Assembly: GCF_000378625.1 (NCBI RefSeq)
Contig: NZ_KB905162.1
Coordinates: 62,001-126,000, forward strand
Direction: 5' to 3'
Source: Colwellia piezophila ATCC BAA-637
GTDB taxonomy: Bacteria > Pseudomonadota > Gammaproteobacteria > Enterobacterales > Alteromonadaceae
Length of the DNA stretch: 64,000 bases
In this document: one piece after another, positions 1 through 7,145 of the stretch
Position numbering within the stretch: position 1 is the stretch's first letter
How the letters are laid out: the number at the start of each line of letters is the position of its first letter
Position numbers and translations under genes: made by a program
Notes under the pieces: generated by a model
Databases searched by the model: none
What the model was told of the DNA's origin: nothing
What the model saw: the letters and a program-made list of their open reading frames with translations, nothing else

Positions 1-1
1 T

Positions 2-916
2 TTACAGTGTCAAAACCTAGCAGAGGTTACTCATAACACCTCGGTTCGAAAACTTATTTTCTCTGATTTTAGTTTGGCATTTTTCAATAAGCTACGCTTG
101 CTTAGTACGTTTACTGGCAGCATTATTATCATGCTACTGCTGAGTTATTACTTTTCTGAAGAACAAGAAAAACACCGTCAGAGCCAAGCGTATATCGAAG
201 CACCTAAAATTAACGACTTTTATTATTTAGACTATCGAAAAACGTCAGGAGATCGACGTCCACACCACAAATATCGACTTGCTAAAGTTGTAGATATTAC
301 CGGTGGCAGAGTATCTCTTACTTATGGTAATTACTTTTATCCATTAAAAAATTCTTTGAATAATGGTGTTCGTTATGGTCACAGTAGAAATTTTGATTAT
401 TTCGAACAACAACGACATAATTTTTCTTCTGTAGAGTTAGATAGCTTGTTTGAACAAGGTTTTATCTATCGAGTAGTGCGGCCAGAGTTTATTTCGATCG
501 GTAGAAATAGAGCGGTTTATATGATTGATGGCAACCCTGTGACTAACACTACAGTGGCGAAAGAAGAGTGGTTCTATATCCCAGGCAAGCGCGAAAATAC
601 CCAAGGGGTGGCTTTCCTTAAAGCACGATATATTAAAGATGGTATTGAGCAAGCTTTTATATTATTGAAAAAATCGGCAGAATTAGGCTATGCACCAGGA
701 CAAACCAACTTGGCTGAACTCTACTTAACTTTCACCGACGTTGAAGGAAGTGGTGATGTAGAAAATGCTGCACGTTGGTTATTTCAGGCTGCTTTGCAAG
801 GTTATCAGCCCGCAATCGAAAAATATCGTGTGATCTGTCAGCTGGAAGAAGCTTGCCATATTGAAGACTTTTATCGAGCGTTAAACGAAGCCGGCACTAG
901 TTATCGGATTAATTAA
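2..916 (+). CDS. Sel1-repeat-like single-pass membrane protein, 5' end outside window
   Basis: The frame is open from base 2 to the TAA at 914-916, and the first in-window start (TTG at 74) has no clear ribosome binding site, so the gene probably begins before the window. Counted from that TTG, residues about 12-28 form one hydrophobic helix (GSIIIMLLLSYYF), followed by a polar domain of about 150 residues that I do not recognise. Residues about 187-260 carry two Sel1-like helical repeats with the A..LL.KSAELGYAPG and A.WLFQAALQGYQPA patterns. Such repeats usually mediate protein-protein contacts; the partner is unknown. Placement of the polar domain in periplasm or cytoplasm cannot be settled without the N-terminus. 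Confident that it is coding, moderately confident of the Sel1 call. Confidence 0.75.
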   Translation, partial: LQCQNLAEVTHNTSVRKLIFSDFSLAFFNKLRLLSTFTGSIIIMLLLSYYFSEEQEKHRQSQAYIEAPKINDFYYLDYRKTSGDRRPHHKYRLAKVVDITGGRVSLTYGNYFYPLKNSLNNGVRYGHSRNFDYFEQQRHNFSSVELDSLFEQGFIYRVVRPEFISIGRNRAVYMIDGNPVTNTTVAKEEWFYIPGKRENTQGVAFLKARYIKDGIEQAFILLKKSAELGYAPGQTNLAELYLTFTDVEGSGDVENAARWLFQAALQGYQPAIEKYRVICQLEEACHIEDFYRALNEAGTSYRIN

Positions 917-1023
917 ACGCTGAAATTTATAAGCCCAATAGTAGCAACGAGTGTAACTAACATCATATGCTTACTAGTAAAGCTTCTTTAATTGGGAACT
1001 TATCAGGCCTGCCATAATAACTT

Positions 1024-1433
1024 GTCGCGGTGGCGACGACACCCAAAAGAGATGAGGGGCTAAACCTACTGCACCTAAGTTAAGCCCTTTGAAATCCCCC
1101 TGCGCTCTAACAAACGACTTCTTCAATTCGCTCAAGTGTTATTCGAGGCTCTTTCAAGTCAAGGCACTGAAGTCACATCAGGGGCATACTGTCAGGAGAA
1201 TATGCTCAGAAGAATATGCATCCTGCATTCTATAATAAGTCACATATATGCAGCGTCATGATGAACACACGTGAACACTTTCATTTATTTCAGCGTTTGT
1301 TCAAGCAGACTGGGTGTTTGTTTCTTTTATGGTATTTAACTTACACGTTAAAAAATCATTTGTTAGTTGGTTTACAACACCCAAGGGGAGGCGCGGCGGT
1401 ACGTCGTCCCTTGGGTGTTGTCGCCACCGCGAC
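1024..1433. repeat. GC-rich element bounded by 23-bp inverted repeats
   Basis: The left arm at 1024-1046 starts GTCGCGGTGGCGAC and ends ACACCCAA. The right arm at 1411-1433 is its reverse complement with 22 of 23 matches. Next to the right arm, AACACCCAAGGG (1376-1387) pairs perfectly with CCCTTGGGTGTT (1408-1419) over a 20-base loop. The short motif CCGCGACGCCAAGCAG at about 1517-1532 recurs in near form around 23399-23415. The GC richness contrasts with the AT-rich surroundings. It may be a decayed non-autonomous element; no transposase is present. Confidence 0.5.
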
Positions 1434-1720
1434 GCTAAACAGGAAAGCAAACTCCAAGTGTATCTATTAATCACCAGAGTTATGATAACGACTGTCGCTT
1501 TCATGGACGACTACACCGCGACGCCAAGCAGCAATTCATACTCAAGCTCACTATGAATACACCAAACAGATTCGAACACTGTGATGTAAAACCGAACATA
1601 AACCTCTAGACTATTTCTTCATTAATAATATAGTTCGTTGATATTATTATATAAATAAAAATAATTAACGTTGGCATAAAACTTTCAATATATTGGTAAG
1701 CATTGTAATTATGCAGGTAT

Positions 1721-1770
1721 TAAATCGCTTTAACATCGCTTAACATCGCTTAATACCGCTATACATCGAC
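1721..1770 (+). repeat. Five degenerate 10-bp tandem units upstream of the MBL-fold gene
   Basis: Successive 10-mers read TAAATCGCTT, TAACATCGCT, TAACATCGCT, TAATACCGCT, ATACATCGAC and end 10 bases before the start codon at 1781. A period of one helical turn is compatible with an iterated operator, or with simple slippage. The last unit precedes the AAGGA ribosome binding site. Confidence 0.5.
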
Positions 1771-1780
1771 AAGGACACTT

Positions 1781-2755
1781 ATGAAAAACATTTTATTATT
1801 GACTCTATTATTAACTGTTTTTACTACTGTAGTAGAGGCGGGCAAACAAAAAAACACCACTAAGGTCGCTTCAGAAAACATACTTTCTTCACTAACACAA
1901 AAGCAATGGATTCATGGCTCACAGGACTGTAATACTAATAAAGACCCTGCCATTGAGGTGTTTCAATATAGTGATTCAAGTTATATCCTGCGCCAGAGTA
2001 AGTGTCTGAACTATGAGGCCCCTTTTATTTATGTATTGGTTGGGGATGAAAAAATACTGGTTATTGATACCGGAGCAATCGATGATGTTGAAGAGCTTTC
2101 TGTGTATAAAACTGTGTTGGCTATACAAAAGCAACATAACGAAAAAGAGCAGGGTGGTGAGCGTGAGATACTGGTAATACACACGCATAGTCATAGTGAT
2201 CACTATGGCGGTGATGCCCAGTTTATCGATCAAAAAAAGGTAACCCTAGTATCAGCAAATGCTGATGGTATTAACGACTTTTTTGCCTTTGAGGACTGGC
2301 CAAATAAGCCGACTACACTCGAGCTTGGTGGTCGTAGCATTACTATCATTCCAACCCCTGGTCATCAAGAAGAAGCTATTTCAATTTACGATTATCAAAC
2401 CAAGTGGTTACTTACCGGTGATACATTTTACCCAGGTTATGTTTACATTAAAAACTGGCACGATTACAAAGCTAGTATCAGCCGTTTAACAGTATTTACT
2501 AATGAAAATCCTGTTAGCGCCATATTAGGCTCACATATTGAAATGAAAAGCAGTGCTGGTGAATATTATGAAATAGGAACGACATACCAACCCCAAGAGG
2601 CTTCTTTAGTTTTAACAACATCAGATTTAGTTGCGTTGAATACAGCACTTAGTGAATTAGATGAGCCAGATAAAGTCGCTTTAGAGCGTTTGATTGTAGA
2701 GCCACTAGGATTTTTTCCAAAACTTATTGGTAGTATTGTTGGTCTGTTTTTTTGA
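1781..2755 (+). CDS. Secreted metallo-beta-lactamase-fold hydrolase
   Basis: The protein has 324 residues. It begins with a signal peptide (MKNILLLTLLLTVFTTVVEA, residues 1-20), followed by an MBL-fold core. The zinc-binding signature appears as HTHSHSDHYGG around residues 131-141, a later conserved His is in IPTPGHQEEA, then LLTGDTFYP and a C-terminal LGSHIEM. These are the HxHxDH, H, D and H ligands expected of a dinuclear metallohydrolase, so catalytic competence is likely. Substrate is unknown; secreted members include lactonase- or beta-lactamase-like enzymes. The start is supported by AAGGA at 1770-1774. It is monocistronic: a long repeat-bearing leader precedes it and a REP-like hairpin follows 55 bases after the stop. 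Confidence 0.88.
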   Translation: MKNILLLTLLLTVFTTVVEAGKQKNTTKVASENILSSLTQKQWIHGSQDCNTNKDPAIEVFQYSDSSYILRQSKCLNYEAPFIYVLVGDEKILVIDTGAIDDVEELSVYKTVLAIQKQHNEKEQGGEREILVIHTHSHSDHYGGDAQFIDQKKVTLVSANADGINDFFAFEDWPNKPTTLELGGRSITIIPTPGHQEEAISIYDYQTKWLLTGDTFYPGYVYIKNWHDYKASISRLTVFTNENPVSAILGSHIEMKSSAGEYYEIGTTYQPQEASLVLTTSDLVALNTALSELDEPDKVALERLIVEPLGFFPKLIGSIVGLFF

Positions 2756-2810
2756 CAAGTAAATGATCACAATTATAGATACATGCAATATATATAAGGG
2801 AAATAGAAGG

Positions 2811-2851
2811 GGTCGGTGACAAATAGTAATTCTAGTGTTTTGTCACCGACC
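2811..2851. repeat. REP-like hairpin, family A copy 1
   Basis: GGTCGGTGACAAA (2811-2823) pairs perfectly with TTTGTCACCGACC (2839-2851) around a 15-base loop. It stands 55 bases behind the MBL-fold gene and 10 bases before a RAYT-leader relic. The same arrangement of hairpin, then GCCACCCATAATAACT, precedes the intact RAYT near 7.0 kb. It may also work as a terminator, but no T-tract follows. Confidence 0.75.
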
Positions 2852-2861
2852 ACTTTATTCT

Positions 2862-2965
2862 GCCACCCATAATAACTGGTGAATATTACTATCAATAAAT
2901 TAAGCTTAATTTACCTTCGTGAAGTTTGGTCATTGTTATAGCTAAGTCTTCAATTAACGAGGATA
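2862..2965 (+). pseudogene. Relic of the 5' end of a RAYT transposase unit
   Basis: From GCCACCCATAATAACT at 2862 onward the sequence parallels the leader of the intact RAYT at 7070-7145: the blocks ATCAATAAA, TAAGCTTAAT and AAGTTTGGT occur in the same order and spacing. The resemblance runs into the first codons, where ATGCCTAAGCCTC of the intact gene is matched by ATAGCTAAGTCTT, so the start codon is lost. No further transposase sequence follows. It is best read as a truncated second copy. Confidence 0.6.
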
Positions 2966-3169
2966 CCCACTGATAATTGTTATTCTAATATCAGCTTCTC
3001 CGACTATGATGACTAACTCTTTATTAACAGAATTATCTGACTTTAGGTGTGTTCATATCAATAATAGTTTGTTACTTTAACGTAGTATGTCATCAGGTTG
3101 GCTTACTAAGTTATGGTCGAACAGCCCTATCAGCCACTAAAAAACAGATTAAATTGGGAGAAATGAACA

Positions 3170-3526
3170 ATGGTAAACATGTTAATTGCATATCAACTTA
3201 ATGACGGTGATGTTATTGAAATTAATCACCCAGAAGAGTTTGAGTTTAGAGATTTAGATGGAAACAGTTTAGGCAATGCTGAGGTTATCAAGCTTCATAA
3301 TAATGATCTAATATTGGCTGAAGCCGCTTTTGTAATCTCAGCCGAACATGAGAAAGTTGTTATACCAAGCGATGCCGCATTCATGGAATCAAAAGCAGGA
3401 GTAAAACAACCATTTGACTTTAATGGCCTGGTAAAACTCTGTGGTTTTTCTTCTGTTAAATATAAGTTTGATAGACAAGGTGATGAGAACTCTGATTGGG
3501 TTGTCGCCTATCCTCTGGAGCATTGA
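3170..3526 (+). CDS. Small hypothetical protein (118 aa)
   Basis: I do not recognise this protein. It is soluble with no signal peptide or membrane segment, acidic in the N-terminal half (YQLNDGDVIEINHPEEFEF) and mostly beta-type in pattern. GGGAG at 3155-3159 gives a good ribosome binding site for the ATG at 3170; an internal ATG at 3179 is an alternative. It is flanked by the RAYT relic upstream and a factor-independent terminator 10 bases after the stop, so it appears to be transcribed alone. Codon use is like its neighbours. Confidence 0.7.
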   Translation: MVNMLIAYQLNDGDVIEINHPEEFEFRDLDGNSLGNAEVIKLHNNDLILAEAAFVISAEHEKVVIPSDAAFMESKAGVKQPFDFNGLVKLCGFSSVKYKFDRQGDENSDWVVAYPLEH

Positions 3527-3536
3527 TTCAAAAATG

Positions 3537-3560
3537 AGGCCACTTATACTAGTGGCCTTT
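3537..3560 (+). terminator. Rho-independent terminator after the 118-aa gene
   Basis: AGGCCACT (3537-3544) pairs with AGTGGCCT (3551-3558) over a six-base loop and runs into TTTGCTAT. The right arm lies 11 to 32 bases behind the stop at 3526. Confidence 0.65.
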
Positions 3561-3702
3561 GCTATATATGAGAATAACTTATCAGGCTAATTAAGCTATA
3601 CAGTCAGTTTTGCTATTAGTCATAACCGAGTGAAAAATAATTTCACAAAACCCATGATTAATATAAATCATAAATACCCTATTTATTAGTCGAGAGTAAA
3701 AG

Positions 3703-4197
3703 ATGTTATTACGCATTTTATTGGTCAGTTTTACTTGTATCTTGATGGTTGGTTGCGCCAGTTCAAACAGCACTGGTAGCTTGTATAGCCCCGCAGAAGC
3801 AAATGCAATAAAAGCTAAACATTGGTTAACCTTTAACCTTAAACGTGAAGGGGTGGCATCCACAGCCTCTGGTTTGCAGTACAAAGTTTTAGAGAAAAGT
3901 GCCGGCTGTAAACCTGATACTGATTATAAAGTTACAGTGCACTATAAAATGTTGTCAGTTCAATCGAAAAAAATCATCGACAGTAGTTACCAACGAGGTA
4001 ATCCTGATAAGTTTCAGCTATCTAAAATGGTTAAAGGTTGGCGTGAAGGCGTACCTATGATGAAGGTTGGTGAAACCTGGGAGCTTTATATGCCGTCTCA
4101 TTTAGCGTATGGCAGCCGAGGTTTACCAGGCTCAGTTGCCCCCAATAGTGTACTTATCTCGCAAATCACACTTGTTGATGCACGTTGTCAGGACTAG
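3703..4197 (+). CDS. FKBP-type peptidyl-prolyl isomerase lipoprotein
   Basis: The 164-residue product starts with a lipoprotein signal (MLLRILLVSFTCILMVGC, lipobox MVGC, Cys18), so it is probably anchored in the outer membrane facing the periplasm. Residues about 55-162 form an FKBP_C domain: GLQYKVLEKSAG, VTVHYKM, a surface loop in place of the usual DSS, then KGWREGVPMMKVGE and MPSHLAYGSRG, close to the family consensus GW.EGl..M..Ge and ip..LAYG. The N-terminal dimerisation domain of FkpA/Mip proteins is absent, so this is a minimal periplasmic FKBP. It would catalyse proline isomerisation in folding envelope proteins. Two cysteines, in SAGCKPD and DARCQD, may pair. Confidence 0.88.
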   Translation: MLLRILLVSFTCILMVGCASSNSTGSLYSPAEANAIKAKHWLTFNLKREGVASTASGLQYKVLEKSAGCKPDTDYKVTVHYKMLSVQSKKIIDSSYQRGNPDKFQLSKMVKGWREGVPMMKVGETWELYMPSHLAYGSRGLPGSVAPNSVLISQITLVDARCQD

Positions 4198-4296
4198 TCA
4201 CTTAATCAAGTAATAAATGGCGGATAGCTCAGGATCAGAGTAACGTTAATGTTTGGTCGCGACCGCGATAGCCAGTAGGTTTAACCGTGCTTTAAG

Positions 4297-4437
4297 CTAT
4301 GATTGCTCTAGTATTTCACGTTGTTCAGCTACTTCAATACGGATATCAAAGTCACGAGGCAAGTTCTCATTGCTATAATCAAACGATGTCACTTCAGCTA
4401 CATTCTCAGCGCTTAAATGTGTTTGTTGAATTTCCAT
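4297..4437 (-). CDS. Possible small acidic protein (46 aa)
   Basis: On the minus strand an ATG at 4437 is preceded by AGGGG at optimal distance and opens a 46-codon frame ending in TAG at 4297. The product (starts MEIQQTHLSAENVAEVTS, ends EQREILEQS) is soluble and acidic. Upstream, a TTGAAT, 16 bases, TACATT arrangement with an extended TG -10 can act as promoter (about 4511-4538). I know no family for it. The good start context argues for a real gene; the small size argues for caution. Confidence 0.4.
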   Translation of the reverse strand: MEIQQTHLSAENVAEVTSFDYSNENLPRDFDIRIEVAEQREILEQS

Positions 4438-4837
4438 ATTTAAATAACCCCTATTATTAATTTACAGTTAAATTGTGGTAATTTTACGTAATAATTAACT
4501 TTAATGTAGCACAAAGGCAATTTAATTCAACTAAATGTAGTTTAATTACGGTTTTTAGGGCTGGTGGTGCCTATAATCGGTAAATGATTTGTTGTTCAAA
4601 TAGACTTGATTTTTGTTGATATTGTGGTTGTTTGTAATGAGCGAATAATTATCATGACTGGCATCATTAAGACGATGACGTTAATTATCTAGCGGATGTT
4701 TTAAAAGTAATGGTTTGATGTTATCACCATTAAAATTTAAATGCCCTTAAGTATGGATGTTCTATCATTCTTACTTGAAAAAAAGGCACATATAACTAAG
4801 ATAAAACTATGTGTTATTAACTTGAAGGCTATTAAAA
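4438..4837. other. Intergenic region between a minus small ORF and a plus-strand binding protein
   Basis: These 400 bases hold the candidate promoter of the small ORF (about 4505-4540, minus) and, at 4645-4673, a copy of the ATAATTATCATG..TGGCAT..TTAAGA sequence that also lies behind the RAYT. Nothing else is seen. Confidence 0.5.
4645..4673. repeat. RAYT-end-like repeat copy
   Basis: ATAATTATCATGACTGGCAT followed by CATTAAGAC matches 8311-8338, just downstream of the RAYT, and more loosely 9529-9555. In reverse orientation it resembles the GCCACCCATAATAACT motif that precedes the RAYT. Confidence 0.5.
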
Positions 4838-5638
4838 ATGCTTATCAAAGTTGCCCCCTCTCTCTTACTACTGCTATTTTTATCATACAGCTGCCTAGCT
4901 GAAAAATTAACAGTCGCCCTTGGTAATAGACTTGCGCCTTGGGTAATGACTGAAAGTAACGACGGTATTTTGATCGAACTTATTAGTGAGGCTATGGAGC
5001 CTTTAGGTTATGAGATAGATAAAGTTTACTTCCCCTATGCTCGACGAGTTAAATCATATCAAGCAAAATTAGTAGGGGTAGTTTGTGATATTAATCAAAA
5101 TCATATCAACAACTCAGCTCTTGAAGGATATTTTTCAGGTATTATTTATGCCTATAAAAATTACGCCTTTAGTCTTAAAAAAAGAAACTATAGCTTTAGT
5201 CATATGAGTGAATTAAGCCAGTACAGTCTATTGTCATGGCAAGGAGCAAGAAAACAACTGGGCAGCACTTATGATTTAATGGCTGCTAGCAACCCTTTTT
5301 ATATAGAAACTTATGATCAAAAAAACCAAGTTAAAATGCTGTTTCTGGAAAGAGTAGATATTATTCAACTAGATGTGCAAATTTTTGAATTTTATCGTGC
5401 AAACCTAATTGAAGAAAATGAAATCGATGGCAATATTGAAATTGATCGCTTTGCTTTATTCGGCACAAATCCAAATGGTTGTTTATTTCATTCAAGTAAA
5501 GCTAGAGATGACTTTGTCAAACAAATAGCATTAATGAAAAAAGACGGTCGTTATAATCAAGTTTTTAATAAATATAATAAGGAATTTGACCACAATTTTG
5601 AAAAAATCACTTGCGAGAATAACCGCTGTAAAAATTAA
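4838..5638 (+). CDS. Periplasmic solute-binding protein, SBP_bac_3 type
   Basis: The 266-residue product has a signal peptide (about residues 1-21, ending SCLA) and a family 3 solute-binding fold: LTVALGNRLAPWVM at the start, then GILIELISEAMEPLGYEID and FPYARRV, and a C-terminal DGRYNQVFNKY typical of these proteins. It would bind a small molecule, often an amino acid, in the periplasm. No ABC permease or ATPase genes are adjacent, so it may be a stand-alone sensor-type binding protein of the kind abundant in these marine bacteria. Start ATG 4838 is preceded by GAAGG. A family A hairpin lies 39 bases after the stop. Confidence 0.85.
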   Translation: MLIKVAPSLLLLLFLSYSCLAEKLTVALGNRLAPWVMTESNDGILIELISEAMEPLGYEIDKVYFPYARRVKSYQAKLVGVVCDINQNHINNSALEGYFSGIIYAYKNYAFSLKKRNYSFSHMSELSQYSLLSWQGARKQLGSTYDLMAASNPFYIETYDQKNQVKMLFLERVDIIQLDVQIFEFYRANLIEENEIDGNIEIDRFALFGTNPNGCLFHSSKARDDFVKQIALMKKDGRYNQVFNKYNKEFDHNFEKITCENNRCKN

Positions 5639-5677
5639 ATGGTGGTTTTTAAGAACGGGTTAATTCGATTGAAAATT

Positions 5678-5727
5678 AAAGGGATCGCTGACAAGTAGTA
5701 AGCATACTTATTTGTCACGATCCCTTT
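5678..5727. repeat. REP-like hairpin, family A copy 2
   Basis: AAAGGGATCG and TGACAA (5678-5694, with a one-base bulge) pair with TTGTCA and CGATCCCTTT (5712-5727). The core matches copy 1. It starts 39 bases after the binding-protein stop and may double as a terminator, since TTTATTTTA follows. Confidence 0.75.
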
Positions 5728-5870
5728 ATTTTAGGAGAACAGAGAATCAAAATGCCAAACCTCAAAAGGGATCGTTAATGGCCTCTATTTGAATTTTTTA
5801 TATTTAGTAGTTTTAAAATAGCGGTAAAAATCATAAAGTAAACTTAGTTATTAACTCATTTTGTTTGATC

Positions 5871-6024
5871 TATACCCAAGTCACATGAAGATTCAGGATT
5901 CAGCTGGAATTAAAAACGTATTTAGGCAAGGCTTTGATTGAAGATAATGGTTGTTCCATTGTCGAAATTAATAACGCGGTATAAATCATTTTTAAAATAG
6001 CATCTTTGAAGTGGTTTGGGTATA
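5871..6024. repeat. TATACCCAAG hairpin repeat (family B) interrupted by another repeat
   Basis: The left end TATACCCAAG (5871-5880) and right end TTTGGGTATA (6015-6024) are those of the compact 71-base repeats at 28787-28857 and 49791-49861. Here the ends are 154 bases apart, because a block containing a 54-base segment (5924-5977) separates them. That segment recurs at 31698-31751 with six mismatches. The structure reads as one repeat inserted into another. Confidence 0.7.
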
Positions 6025-6056
6025 GACCCAGTCTTGACCCTCAAAAAGGAGGTCCT

Positions 6057-6962
6057 TTGAAATATTTATTTTTGCTTATTACTCTTTTGACATCGTCTTA
6101 TTCATGTGCCGAAGAAAAGGAGGAAAACTCGCTAGCCATACTCAGCCCAAATACTGACATTCACTTATTTCAATTAGCATTCAAAAATGATCGTTATCAA
6201 TTAAGTAATGGCATCAACATTTCAAATAACCCTGGTTATGACAATCAGCCTTATTTCACACCCAGTAGCCAATCGCTCTTATTTGTTTCAGCACGAGACA
6301 GCGCTGAGACGGATGTTTATGAGTATGATATAAAAAATACAAAAACTAGCCAATTGACACAGACCCCGCACAGTGAATATTCACCAAAACCGATAGGGAA
6401 AACTGGCAATATTAGCTTTGTCAGTGAGGGCTTTAATCCTTACCAATCTGTTTGGCAACTTGATAGGAAAACCGGTAAACAAACTTGGTTATTAAACTCT
6501 AAAGAACCCGTAGGATATTATCAATACAATGATACTACTGGCGATGTGCTATTTTGGTCACGATATGGTTGGAGTGTTCAGTATCTTAATACTAAGCGTA
6601 ATGAAAACCGCTTTGTTAGTGGTGGTGCTATCCCAAGTACGCCACATCAAATTCCAAACAGTAATCGTTTTAGTTTTGTGCACAGGCAAGCCAATGGTGA
6701 AATTTGGATAAAGGCGTTCGACCCCAGTACTTTTTCCATTACGCCAATAGCACCAATTTTTGATAGTAATTATGATTATGCTTGGGCTCCTAATGGCGAT
6801 ATCCTTCGATTTAATAATAACCAACTGCAAGTATGGCCAACAGGAAATAAAGAGCTGACTTGGCAACAAGGGCAAGACTTAAGTTTGCTCGTTAAAGGTG
6901 AAATTGGTCGATTAATTGTCAGTCCAGATGGCCAGTTTATTGCTCTTGTAGAAAAGCGTTAA
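6057..6962 (+). CDS. Secreted TolB/WD40-like beta-propeller protein
   Basis: A start at TTG 6057 is chosen because AAGGAGG lies at 6046-6052 and the product then begins with a clean signal peptide (MKYLFLLITLLTSSYSCA). The longer frame from 6006 begins inside the family B repeat. The mature protein of about 280 residues carries PD40-like blades: QPYFTPSSQSLLFVSARD, then DVYEYDIKN, SEYSPKPIG, VWQLDRKTGKQ, EIWIKAFDPSTF and a final GEIGRLIVSPDGQFIALVE. These are the S.DG..i.f.s pattern of TolB-type propellers. It probably acts in the periplasm; no partner is evident. A degenerate family A hairpin follows the stop by 38 bases. Confidence 0.82.
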   Translation: MKYLFLLITLLTSSYSCAEEKEENSLAILSPNTDIHLFQLAFKNDRYQLSNGINISNNPGYDNQPYFTPSSQSLLFVSARDSAETDVYEYDIKNTKTSQLTQTPHSEYSPKPIGKTGNISFVSEGFNPYQSVWQLDRKTGKQTWLLNSKEPVGYYQYNDTTGDVLFWSRYGWSVQYLNTKRNENRFVSGGAIPSTPHQIPNSNRFSFVHRQANGEIWIKAFDPSTFSITPIAPIFDSNYDYAWAPNGDILRFNNNQLQVWPTGNKELTWQQGQDLSLLVKGEIGRLIVSPDGQFIALVEKR

Positions 6963-7000
6963 GTTGTAAAACCGTAGTAATACCTTAATAATGCTAATAA

Positions 7001-7072
7001 AGGGCTCGGTGACAATGAGTCCTAATACTAATTTCCCATCGACAGGCTACTTATTAGGCTACTTATTAGGCC
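7001..7072. repeat. Degenerate REP-like hairpin, family A copy 3, with 12-bp tandem repeat
   Basis: The left arm GGCTCGGTGACAA (7003-7015) and the loop resemble the other copies, but the right arm is altered (TTTCCCATCGACA), so pairing is poor. It is followed by two GGCTACTTATTA units (7046-7069) and then GCCACCCATAATAACT, the motif at the head of the RAYT unit. Confidence 0.6.
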
Positions 7073-7086
7073 ACCCATAATAACTT
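7070..7086. repeat. Left terminal motif of the RAYT unit
   Basis: GCCACCCATAATAACTT here is nearly the reverse complement of ATAATTATCATGGGTGGCAT at 8311-8330 behind the RAYT, so the transposase gene lies between inverted motifs about 1.26 kb apart. Confidence 0.55.
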
Positions 7087-7145
7087 GTATGTATTTTAAT
7101 CAATAAACTAAGCTTAATATACCTTTTCTAAGTTTGGTGGTTATT

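Larger units (their letters stand above)
917..1780. other. Intergenic region with GC-rich inverted repeats and 10-bp iterations
   Basis: No convincing gene is seen in these 864 bases; the short ORFs lie across repeat arms. Two structures stand out. A 23-base GC-rich sequence at 1024-1046 recurs in inverted orientation at 1411-1433 with one mismatch, and the right copy overlaps a 12-bp hairpin (1376-1387 with 1408-1419). Just before the next gene, 1721-1770 is built of about five 10-bp units close to TAACATCGCT. Confidence 0.6.

Noticed and set aside
1216-1556. ORFs of 67-84 codons on both strands
   Set aside because: They cross the arms of the GC-rich inverted repeat, have no ribosome binding sites and encode low-complexity or repeat-derived residues.
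7134-7145. TTG 7134 as start of the RAYT
   Set aside because: It adds only VVI before the conserved MPKPR start and lies in the conserved leader.
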